From assembly GCA_965178125.1 (NCBI GenBank), contig OZ237746.1:930001-994000 (forward strand): a stretch of 64,000 nucleotides of DNA, given 5' to 3'. Origin of the DNA: Bilabrum cf. latius (Eukaryota > Bigyra: Bicosoecida > Bigyra > Bicosoecida). Positions 9,306-21,969 of the stretch are shown here, piece by piece. Made by a program: the position numbers and the translations under genes. The notes beneath the pieces are model-generated. The model had not been told where the DNA came from. It made no database searches and saw nothing but the letters and a program-made list of their open reading frames with translations. Within the stretch, counting starts at the first letter, position 1. Each line of letters starts with the position of its first letter.

Positions 9306-9349
9306 GTGATATTGTGTAGCTCAATCTTTGATTGAGGTACACAATTCAC
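9306..9349. repeat. 44-bp inverted repeat (hairpin) at the AT-rich/GC-rich boundary
   Basis: The arms gtgatattgtgtagctcaat and attgaggtacacaattcac pair over about 20 bp with one mismatch and one bulge, around a 3-5 nt loop. It lies where base composition switches from AT-rich mobile DNA to GC-rich flank. Confidence 0.75.
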
Positions 9350-9558
9350 TTTATATACTACTGGGGTATTCTGCGACGCAAGGGCTGTAGAGGCTCCCTG
9401 CCAGGTGCAGGCAGGGCAACAACTGAGCGATCCTCACCCGCTTCTGCGTTGTACACGTTTCAGGCCTTTGGTCGGGGTACACAGCCACCGTGCGGTGGCC
9501 GTCACATTGTTTGCTGAAGCTGCTGCCTTGGCCTGCAGCCGCAATAGCCACACGCTAG
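9350..9558. other. GC-rich stretch without a recognised gene
   Basis: No convincing coding frame or RNA. It lies downstream of the candidate minus-strand gene and may include its 3' untranslated region. Confidence 0.4.
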
Positions 9559-10423
9559 CTAGGCCCAGGTTGAAGTTCTCGGCCTGAATGCCCGCTCGAT
9601 GGACTTGGGCTTCTTGGGCTTGTCTGCCCCCAGGGGGCTTCCAGCTGCACCTTTCATAAGCTGCTTGGCAGCTGTCACTTCTTTGCGGTCCTTCCTGCCC
9701 CGCTCGTACGCATCAGGTGGGTGCATGATTCGTAGGGTCCCCGCGTCCAGAACGTAGACAATGCCAGGGCAGGAGCTCAGAATGCACCACTCGGAGTTCA
9801 CGATGAACCATACTGCGCCAAAATAGCGGGACACCTTGGTCTCACCGAGTGCTTTCTTGATCTTTATGCCGAGGGCCTTGGTCTTGTCCAGGATTCCTCC
9901 GGGCCGCTTCAGATCGTATCGCCTGCGCAGTGCACACCATGCAGCATGCAGGAACTTTTTAGCTGGGATACAAAGTTGGAAAATGCAGCTGCAGCCATAT
10001 TGTGGTTGATCGTCATGCTTCCTCTTTACTCTCGTTCGGCGTGGTAGTCGCCACTGGCAGCGTCGGCGAGCCGACTTTCACCCAGCACTGTTCCTGATCC
10101 TCTTGTCCACAATCTGGGTGACCGAACGGGATACCCCCTTCCGAGCACTTGAACGTAGCAATGCAAGCTGGATATTAATGCTCGCTGCATCGTCAGTGCG
10201 GGGTGATACACCTGCAAAAGGGTTTAGTTCATCGAGGCCGCGCGTGCCACCCAGCTGGTTCCTTGGCAATGTCTTGACCAGCACACTGATGCATTGTGGA
10301 TCCTTGTGACTCAGTTGAGTCGTCTGTGCTATAGTGAAGCTCTTTTGGAGCTTGCTTGGTCCTCCTGCCCATGTGCTTCCCTCCTGCGGTAGTACGTGGC
10401 GAGCACGATTCAAACTTAGGCAT
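9559..10423 (-). CDS. candidate small spliced host gene, function unknown
   Basis: Three minus-strand segments look coding and could be exons of one gene. Exon 1 would start at ATG 10421-10423 (MPKFESCSPRTTAGGKHMGRR...). An intron-like end with branch site and pyrimidine tract (gaactaaacccttttgcag) lies near 10218, followed by GVSPRTDDAASINIQLALLR.... A third open segment, from about 9967 down to 9559, contains AKKFLHAAWCALRRRYDLK..., SRYFGAVWFIVNSEWCILSS and a basic tail with KPKKPKS. Donor sites are uncertain (GTGGCA near 10256, GTGAAA near 10082). The proposed stop is TAG at 9559-9561; if TAG were not a stop, the frame would run to TGA at 9502-9504. No family is recognised. A decayed gene or chance frames in GC-rich DNA are alternatives. 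Confidence 0.3.
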
Positions 10424-10673
10424 CTCGTACCCGCCTACGCAGGGCCAATTGGTACAAATAAACACCAAAATCAAACTTATACATCATACTAATATACTTT
10501 ACACTTACTTGTAGGCCTATTTCTTTGGTTTTGTGTTGGAAAAATGAGGTTTACCAGTTAACGTGCGAGCACGCCGAAATTGGTACCAGTTAAGCCAAAA
10601 AAGCGTATGGTAATTGGCAGCACCCCTGCACCTGGCTCCGCTCAACCCACGGCCCCGAGGACCGACATGTTTC
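10424..10673. other. spacer with an AT-rich patch, possible promoter side of the minus-strand candidate gene
   Basis: About 10450-10560 is clearly more AT-rich than its surroundings (catactaatatactttacac), directly upstream of the proposed ATG at 10423 on the minus strand. No defined promoter motif can be assigned. From about 10590 the sequence is GC-rich and leads into the spacer homology at 10674. Confidence 0.3.
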
Positions 10674-12000
10674 ACCTGTGGATCCGGATGTGCCTCGATC
10701 CGGATCCGTCCTAGCTGCCAGCAATCGAGCAGAACAGCGACCCATCGAGAGCAGCCTGTGCGCGACCGCCCGGCCGGCCCATCCCAAGCTGCGCTTCTGC
10801 GCAAAGTATGCGTGCCTAGACCGCACCACATACTTTCTCTTGCAGTATTGTTCATGCCACCTGCTCCTTAAGCTCCGACAAGACCTCCCCTCCGTCAAAC
10901 CGCGAGCCCCACCCCGAGCGACAAGCAATTGCTCCACTCTGGCGGTGCAGCCGAACCAGGTCTCGAGCTTGGCCCCGCCCACACGGCCGTTCCAGGAGTT
11001 ATCCGCAATCTTGCTTCTAATATGTCTAAATCATCGTCCAGGCGCCCCAAAGTTGCCTCGACCTGCCCTGCGGCCGAGATACGCGACGGATGCGGTCGCA
11101 AGGCACCTCCTCACGCAGTGGGTGCGGCAGGTACGCGCTGTTCATAGCACCATCGCGCACTCAAGGGCCACCCACTCTAGCTCAATCCACACCTGTGCGC
11201 TGAATTCGCGGTGAGTGGGCCCCTGGGCTGCATTGCGGGGCCGGTAGTTGCCGGCGAGGCCCGAGGCAGCGGCGGTGCGACCACAGGCGGCAGAGGTGCG
11301 CCCAGACAAAGAGGAAGCGATGCATGGGATGCAGTGCGCTGTCACAGGGTGGACATAGGATGTGGTGCATGGGTGAAAACCGGGGGGGGGGCATTGCGCA
11401 AACGTACACTGCAAGCATCGAGGCAAGAAAAAGAGAGGCCTTCATCATCGGGGCTTCCCAGCTGGTCACCCACGCTAGTACTGGCCCGACTGGTGATTGC
11501 TTAGCTTCTGAGGTCGGCAGGGCTCAGGCGGGTCCAATCACATATGAACGAAGACAGGTAAGATGCGGACATCACGTTACTCGAACCATGCAACAGGTAC
11601 AGCGGCAAGCCGGGCCAGCGGTGGGGTAGGAGGGGTGGGGTGCACGTGAGCGCGACTCGTGCACAGACTGCACAGCAAGCCATTAGGCACGCATCAAGCT
11701 TTAGCGAAGCGACTAGGCTGCGCATACAGCGTGAATTGGGTACCTACGAAGAGGGCGGGATGGGGCGGCAAGGCATCGACAGCGGGTCGTAGCGAAGGGG
11801 GTCACTGGGAGGGGGACCGGGAGGGGCTGTGGCAGCGGGTAGCAGCGAAGGGGGAGGCTGAAGGACTAGGAGAGGCTGCGAGGGCAGTGTGCTAGCAGGC
11901 AATGCCATGGGTATGCAGTGAGGACAAGTGGTGTCAAGCCATGCGTGGGAACGTGTGGTGGGTGGTGCTGGTGCGGGTGCGGGTGCGGGTGCCGGTGCGG
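10674..12000 (-). repeat. diverged terminal IGS fragment at the left edge of the rDNA array
   Basis: Homologous to the standard spacer at about 14168-15500, with substitutions and indels: extra ccgga/ccggat bases near 10681-10705, loss of a ~10-bp segment near 11149, a longer G run near 11383, and one instead of two ggtgcc hexamers. Spacers inside the array look identical to each other, so this copy has escaped homogenisation. It contains the conserved hairpin (10803-10836, with the following T run interrupted) and ends at the assembly gap inside the ggtgcg hexamer repeat (11970-12000). Confidence 0.9.
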
Positions 12001-12200
12001 NNNNNNNNNNNNNNNNNNNNNNNNNNNNNNNNNNNNNNNNNNNNNNNNNNNNNNNNNNNNNNNNNNNNNNNNNNNNNNNNNNNNNNNNNNNNNNNNNNNN
12101 NNNNNNNNNNNNNNNNNNNNNNNNNNNNNNNNNNNNNNNNNNNNNNNNNNNNNNNNNNNNNNNNNNNNNNNNNNNNNNNNNNNNNNNNNNNNNNNNNNNN
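12001..12200. other. assembly gap (200 N)
   Basis: Exactly 200 N, a placeholder size. On the left is the hexamer repeat of an IGS, on the right the 5' part of an 18S gene. At least ~6.2 kb of one unit (rest of the IGS, 28S, 5.8S and most of 18S) must be missing, plus any number of whole units. Confidence 0.97.
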
Positions 12201-12424
12201 TCACCTTCAGTGAAGGTACAATCTAATAAATACGTCCATCCCTACGGTCAGGAGTTTTCGCATGTATTAGCTCTAGAATTGCTACGGTTATCCATGTAGT
12301 AATACTCTCAAGTAAACTATAACTGATATAATGAGCCGTTCGCAGTTTCGCCTTACGGCTGAACTTAGACATGCATGGCTTAATCTTTGAGACGAGCCTA
12401 TTCATCCGGCAGGATCAACCGGGT
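12201..12424 (-). rRNA. 18S rRNA: 18S rRNA, 5' fragment (rest lost in gap)
   Basis: The first ~224 nt of 18S, including the 5' end ACCCGGTTGATCCTGCC and helix 44-like early segments. Truncated by the gap on its left; the fragment looks identical to the matching part of the complete copy ending at 21969. Confidence 0.95.
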
Positions 12425-15400
12425 TGCCATCGTGGTCGGCACGGGGAGGGGGCTCTGGGGTTGCCCCCTTTGCCTCTCTCCTTGCCTGTCACTTTGTCGA
12501 ACCTCGACTGAACGGCATGGGCTTCTTGCTCTCGCAATCGGCCGGCCGCTGACTTGCTTGGCCGCGTGCCCGAGGGCTCGCTGCCAGGCCCGCCGCGGGG
12601 TCCCCGTTTGACCGGGTCGTCCGCAGCGGTTGCCCACTTGCCGTGAATCTCTTGTTTGTCGCATTCTCCCTCCTCGGCCCGCGCTAGAGTTGGCACAGAA
12701 AAGAGCTGTCCTTGCCCGCTGCTTGCCGTGGGGCGCGCAGTGTCGGATCGCAAGCTTGTCTGTCTCTAGGGAGCCGTAGGTGCAGGGTCGGTGTCACGCA
12801 TCGCCTTTGACATCAACGCGGCTGGAATCGTCCCGAGGGAAGACTGCCTGCTGCGGACGTCGGGCTTGCGCGCCGGGCCTCTGCTCAGTTGTGCTGTCTA
12901 CTCCACACCTTTCCAGGCTGCGGTATCCAGTACGAACCAATCCCGCTCGCTTGGCGAGTCCGTCGCTCAACCCCTGAATTCCTACCAGCTGTGCCAGTCT
13001 TTGCAGACGGCTCTTGAAGCGGTAAGAAGGGGAGTGCTCGTGGGCTCAAGCCTCGCTTGCTCGTTGCGCCGCGGATCTGTCGCTCGTCTTCTCGGTCGTC
13101 GGCTGGGCCTTTCGGTCCAGGAGTCCTGCAGAAGCACATCGCATTAGATCAACGCTGCGTCTAAAGTTGCCGCGCGCCTGGCTCAAGGCGTTGTGCTGGC
13201 GGGACAGCTCGCTTTCGCTTGCTCTCCGCCGGCTGCCGAGCCGGGTGCTGCTGCTCGCCGCGTCGGACCGCAACAGGACTCGCAGCGCTGTCCAATCAGT
13301 ACGGGTTGTACTAATTAAATGGCATGCAATTCCTTTTAAGTTGTTACGGGACGCTGTCGAAGACAGTGGCGGGAGGAGGTGCCTGGTCCATCCGGGTGCC
13401 GGGCCCATTGCTGGGCGGCTCACCGGAGGCCGACTCGCCCCTCTTACAGTAGGTAAAAAATTGGCGTGTGACTCGTCAGCTGCGCAATCCTGTACATCGG
13501 TTGCAACCTGGCATTTTGGCACGCCGCAGATCGCGTACTGGGGACGCCCCAACCGGCCCGGACTTGGGCTCTCAGAATCGCGCGCTGCTATTCAGCACTC
13601 CGCAGGCCACAACGGCTTCTTTCACGCGTGCCGACGGCGTCTCATCCGCGCATAGCATGTCGCTGTACTGAAATATTGCGTTGATTGGAAGCATGCACGT
13701 TGAAGCGATTCCTACCGCGGCAAAGTAGCAACTGAAGCACCTCGTGCACCACACTTCGCCGGCCGCAGAGACTTCTCCACGACTGCACACATCGCATCGC
13801 AGCGCAACGAATGCACTCCATTCCGTTCCAATAGAATTCATATTAGATTTGCTGCGGCGCACGATCAAGATGGCTGTGAGGTTCGGCTGCAGCTTGTGCA
13901 AGACGGCATTCCAACGGCCTGCAACCAAGCAGCCGGTCACTGCTTGCACTTTCCCGGCAGATTTTCTTGTTCCAACTGTTCGGATTCCAATCTATTATAC
14001 ATTTAAATTGGTTTGAATGGCTTGTCACTGCCTGGTATTGTCTGTGGGCGCGGGGCTGCGAGCTCTGACCACCAGCCAGCCCTCCCGGGCCTCCGCCGCG
14101 CCCCATTGCCGAGATGAAAACGGAGCCCATGCTCTATGCAGCCGGTTCAGCCCGCAATCTATGCCCCCCTTACCTGTGGATGTGCCTCAATCCGTCCTAG
14201 CTGTCAGCAATCGAGCAGAACAGCGACCCATCGAGAGCAGGCCGTGCGCGACCGCCCGGCCGGCCCATTCCAAGCTGCGCTTCTGCGCAAAGTATGCGTG
14301 CCTAGACCGCACCACATACTTTTTCTTGCAGTATTGTTCATTCCACCTGCTCCTTGGGCTCCGACAAGACCTCCCCTCCGTCAAACCGCGAGCCCCACCC
14401 CGAGCGACAAGCAATTGCTCTACTCTGGCGGTGCAGCCGAACCAGGTCTCGAGCTTGGCCCCGCCCACACGGCCGTTCCAGGAGTTATCCGCAATCTTGC
14501 TTCTAATATGTCTAAATCATCGTCCAGGCGCCCCAAAGTTGCCTCGACCTGCCCTGCGGCCGAGATACGCGACGGATGCGGTCGCAAGGCACCTCCTCAC
14601 GCAGTGAGTGCGGCAGGTACGCGCCCTTCATGGCACCATCCTTTCGGATCGCGCACTCAAGGGCCACCCACTCTAGCTCAATCGACACCTGTGCGCTGAA
14701 TATGCGGTGAGTGGGCCCCTGGGCTGCATTGCGGGGCCGGTAGTTGCCGGCGAGGCCCGAGGCAGCGGCGGTGCGACCACAGGCGGCAGAGGTGCGCCCA
14801 GACAAAGAGGAAGCGATGCATAGGATGCAGTACGCTGTCACAGGGTGTGCATAGGATGTGATGCATGAGTAAAAACCGAGGGGGGCATTGCGCAAACGTA
14901 CACTGCAATCATCGAGGCAAGAAAAAGAGAGGCCTTCATCATCGGGGCTTCCCAGCTGGTCACCCACGCTAGTACTGGCCCGACTGGTGATTGCTTAGCT
15001 TCTGAGGTCGGCAGGGCTCAGGCGGGTCCAATCACATATGAACGAAGACAGGTAAGATGCGGACATCACGTTACTCGAACCATGCAACAGGTACAGCGGC
15101 AAGCCGGGCCAGCGGTGGGGTAGGAGGGGTGGGGTGCACGTGAGCGCGACTCGTGCACAGACTGCACAGCAAGCCAATAGGCACGCATCAAGCTTTAGCG
15201 AAGCGACTAGGCTGCGCATACAGCGTGAATTGAGTACCTACGAAGAGGGCGGGAGGGGCGGCAAGGCATCGACAGCGGGTCGTAGCGAAGGGGGTCACTG
15301 GGAGGGGGACCGGGAGGGGCTGTGGCAGCGGGTAGCAGCGAAGGGGGAGGCTGAAGGACTAGGAGAGGCTGCGAGGGCAGTGTGCTAGCAGGCAATGCCA

Positions 15401-15903
15401 TGGGTATGCAGTGAGGACAAGTGGTGTCAAGCCATGCGTGGGAACGTGTGGTGGGTGGTGCTGGTGCGGGTGCGGGTGCGGGTGCCGGTGCCGGTGCGGG
15501 TGCGGGTGCGGGTGTGGGAGGGATAGATTGTGGGTTGGTTGGTTACTTTGGTGGTGCCGTAAAGGCACCGGGGAGTTAGAGCGGCCCGCCGCTCAGCAGC
15601 CGGGGCGCTGAGGGGCAGAGCAGCAGGCGAGTGGCTGAAATCAATGAGTCCGAAATTCCTCATAGTGTAGCAGTCAATCACCAGGCGAAAGAGTGCCAGG
15701 ACGTGGAGGCACCTGCAGAGACCATGAGGAATGGTGTCCGAGGGTGGCTGCCGTCCGGCTGTACTCTTTCCCAACGCGTTCCAATGAAGGACCGGTTGAC
15801 AAGAAGTGTGTTTGGTTGGGGTGACAGAGAATGCCCTTGGTGGAAGAGGCTGCCCGCTCTTGCTCAGCTTGCGCGTTGCAAAAAGGGTTTGCTCGTTCCT
15901 TGG
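12425..15903 (-). other. rDNA intergenic spacer (ETS + IGS), copy 1
   Basis: 3479 bp between the 18S 5' end and the 3' end of the next 28S; it must hold the 3' ETS and terminator (right side), the RNA polymerase I promoter and the 5' ETS (left side). None can be placed exactly. Visible landmarks are a 54-bp ggtgcg hexamer repeat (15463-15516), a hairpin aaagtatgcgtgc/gcaccacatacttt at 14289-14322 followed by Ts on the plus strand, and AT-rich islands at about 13308-13345 and 13985-14012 in otherwise GC-rich DNA, which are the best guesses for promoter DNA. No 5S gene and no array of long subrepeats is seen. Open frames here are not supported as genes. Confidence 0.9.
15463..15516. repeat. ggtgcg hexamer repeat with G-quadruplex motif, IGS copy 1
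   Basis: Nine hexamers: three ggtgcg, two ggtgcc, three ggtgcg, one ggtgtg. The right part plus two bases forms four GGG runs with 3-nt loops (15498-15518) on the plus strand, the template strand for rRNA transcription, 386 bp past the 28S 3' end. Confidence 0.95.
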
Positions 15904-19060
<3,157 letters not shown>

Positions 19061-19607
19061 ATTTAGTATTGTGAGTTTGGTGGCGTGCTCTCGATGGGGC
19101 CTGGCCTTCGAAACTGTTTGGTGTGCTCAAGCCGCTGACGATTCTTCGCTTCGTCTCACGTTCCCAGCTTAGAAGCAAGGCATAGCCACAGCCGGATATC
19201 ACTCTGCTTCCACACCAGCTAGTCACTGCGATGACGCATCCACGGCCGCTACCGCCTGGTTCGGGTGTTGAGAGCGTTGCCGCTCCCTCTGCCTCACCGT
19301 GCGGGCGTTTGGATTACCGTAAAGTTCATCACAGATCAAATCCAGCTGGCGCTTCAATTGAAGCGTCGTTCTCCGGGCGCCTCCGTTTGACCGGAAGGCG
19401 GCTGTACCGTTGCTTTAGCGGTCGCGTGATCCACAAGGAATCAGTGCGGGGCTAGAGCCAGTCTCAAAGTACTGTAGGTCCCTTCGCGCACGGCCTCGTA
19501 CGCTCTCAAGACGGGCGCCAGGACTCCAGGGTCCAGCGCCGAGCGTCTCGCGAATCCACCGGTGGGATCCCCGCGCTTGCCTTTGACAGCAGCACAGGGC
19601 GGTGAGG
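19061..19607 (-). other. ITS2, unit 1
   Basis: 547-bp internal transcribed spacer between 5.8S and 28S, removed during pre-rRNA processing. Boundaries follow the mature rRNA ends and are good to a few bases. Confidence 0.9.
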
Positions 19608-19759
19608 GGTGTTATGGACACTCGAACAGGCATACCTATAAGGTGCAATGTGCGTTCAAAGACTTGATGATTCAGAATTCTGCAATTCGCATTACGTATC
19701 GCATTTCGCTGCGTTCTTCATCGTTACAGGAGCCAAGACATCCCTTGCTGAAGGTTGTT
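19608..19759 (-). rRNA. 5.8S rRNA: 5.8S rRNA, unit 1
   Basis: About 152 nt. Contains the universal core CGATGAAGAACGCAGCGAAA, then TGCGATACGTAATGCGAATT and GCAGAATTC, and ends near GCCTGTTCGAGTGTCC. Between GAATTC and ATCATCAAGTC it reads only TGA, a few bases shorter than many relatives. Exact ends are inferred. Confidence 0.95.
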
Positions 19760-20270
19760 TCTTGTTATGTATTTTGATGTCGTGGCGCGCTCGTGGCCCT
19801 TGCGGGCAGACGACCGAGCGGCAGGTGCCACTGTTTGCATGGGTGCAAAGAGCGCGATCCGCCGAGGCAGAGGGCGTTCTAGGCGTTCGAGGGTCTCCCG
19901 GCGCCGGGTGGGCCTGCGGTCAGCAGGGCTCCCCAGGCGTCAGAGCCGTCGGTTGTGTTTTCTTCCGAGAAAGAAAAGAAAGGGTTTCTTTGGGATCGCC
20001 TCCTTTGAGTCCCCCGAGAAGGGGGAAGCCCATTGGGGGTGGAGAGACCATGCGGCATTCCCAAGCCGAAGCTCGGACGGGCCTTGCTCTCTCAAGCCGT
20101 ACAACGCTTAAGAAGGGGTCGCAGCCGAAGCTGCTGTGCTTGCGTTCGCAGAGCGGGTGCCTCTCCCGGCGCGCTCCCGTCTCCGGGTGCGCAGCCTGAC
20201 AGATTGGCGGGTTTGTTAAGAATCGCGCAGCGCCTCCCGACAGGATCGGGGGGACGCTGACGCTTCGCGG
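19760..20270 (-). other. ITS1, unit 1
   Basis: 511-bp spacer between 18S and 5.8S. Includes purine/pyrimidine-rich hairpin-like segments at about 19965-20030 (tcttccgagaaagaaaag and tttctttgggatc). Confidence 0.9.
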
Positions 20271-20317
<47 letters not shown>

Positions 20318-20416
20318 ACCTTCCTCTAAATGGTAAGATTTAGCCAACTTCTCGGCCGCCTGGCAGGGCCAGAACGTCCAATCCGGAGGCTTCACCGGAC
20401 CATTCAATCGGTAGGT

Positions 20417-20450
<34 letters not shown>

Positions 20451-20887
20451 ATCAATGCGAGCTGATGACTCGCGTTTACTAGGAATTCCTCGTTGACGAT
20501 TAATAATTCCAAAAATCGATCCCTATCACGACTAGTGTTCAGAGATTGCCCATGCCTATCAGCAAAGGTACAAACACTCGTTGGACTAGTCAGTGTAGCG
20601 CGCGTGCGGCCCAGAACGTCTAAGGGCATCACAGACCTGTTATTGCCCCCAACTTCCATCGACTTGACATCGATAGTCCCTCTAAGAAGATACAATACTC
20701 AGTGAGACTGATCTACATTAGCAGGCGGGGGTCTCGTTCGTTATCGGAATCAACCAGACAAATCACTCCACCAACTAAGAACGGCCATGCACCACCACCC
20801 ACAGAATCAAGAAAGAGCTTTCAATCTGTCAATCCTCATTGCGTCCGGACCTGGTAAGTTTTCCCGTGTTGAGTCAAATTAAGCCGC

Positions 20888-20946
<59 letters not shown>

Positions 20947-21969
20947 GACTCCCCCCGGAACCCAAAGACTTTGTTTTTACATACGGTGCTGATGTGCCCT
21001 GCGGCAAACACCAATCCCGAGTCGGCATGGTTTATGGTCAAGACTACGAGGGTATCTAATCCTCTTCGCTCCCCTGACTTTCGTTCTTGATTAATGAAAA
21101 CGCCCTTGGCAGACGCTTTCGCAGCAGTTTCTCTTCAGCAAATCCAAGAATTTCACCTCTGACTGCTGAATAGAAATGCCCCCGATCGTCCCTATTAATC
21201 ATTACCGCTGGATGCAAACCAACAACATCACAGACAGTCCTATGTTATTATTCCATGCTAAGGTATTCAGGCTAGGCCTGCTTGGAACACTCTAATTTTT
21301 TCACAGTAAAAGCGCCTTTCGGCGGGGCGGGCAGAGTCGCCGCTGAGCGGCAGACTCAAATCCCAGACATTCAACTACGAGCTTTTTAACTGCAACAACA
21401 TGTGGATAGGCTACTGGAGCTGGAATTACCGCGGCTGCTGGCACCAGACTTGCCCTCCAGTGGGTACTCACGTAGGGGTTTAAATTACGCCCATTCCAAC
21501 AAAGAATCCAAAAGGATCCCTATCGGTATTGCTTGTCACTACTTCCCTGGGTTAGGATTGAGTAATTTTCGCGCCTGCTGCCTTCCTTGGAAGTGGTAGC
21601 CGTTTCTCAGGCTCCCTCTCCGGAGTCGAACCCTAATTCTCCGTTAGGCGTTACAGCCACGGGAGTCCAATACACTCCCGTCGACAGCTGATGCCGCAGA
21701 AACTTGAATGAATCATCGTTACACGATCCGTTCAGTTATTATGACTCACCTTCAGTGAAGGTACAATCTAATAAATACGTCCATCCCTACGGTCAGGAGT
21801 TTTCGCATGTATTAGCTCTAGAATTGCTACGGTTATCCATGTAGTAATACTCTCAAGTAAACTATAACTGATATAATGAGCCGTTCGCAGTTTCGCCTTA
21901 CGGCTGAACTTAGACATGCATGGCTTAATCTTTGAGACGAGCCTATTCATCCGGCAGGATCAACCGGGT
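20271..21969 (-). rRNA. 18S rRNA: 18S rRNA, unit 1 (complete)
   Basis: Small-subunit rRNA, about 1699 nt, on the short side for a eukaryote. Landmarks: 5' end ACCCGGTTGATCCTGCC, the 530 loop GGTGCCAGCAGCCGCGGTAA near 21426-21445, GGAATTGACGGAAGGGCACC, the decoding-site segment GTACACACCGCCCGTCGC near 20418-20436, and the 3' end GTAGGTGAACCTGCGGAAGG then ATCATTA at 20271. Directly after the first 17 nt it reads GGATGAATAGGCTCGTCTC, where most eukaryotes have a TAGTCATATGC-type segment. It differs from the other copies at 20707 (A on the plus strand instead of C). Confidence 0.98.

Noticed and set aside
1-12000. Telomeric repeats marking a chromosome end
   Set aside because: No run of TTAGGG-, TTTAGGG- or similar repeats is present; the left flank continues with mobile-element genes.
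12425-15903. 5S rRNA gene inside the spacer
   Set aside because: No segment resembles the 5S internal control region or its conserved ends on either strand.
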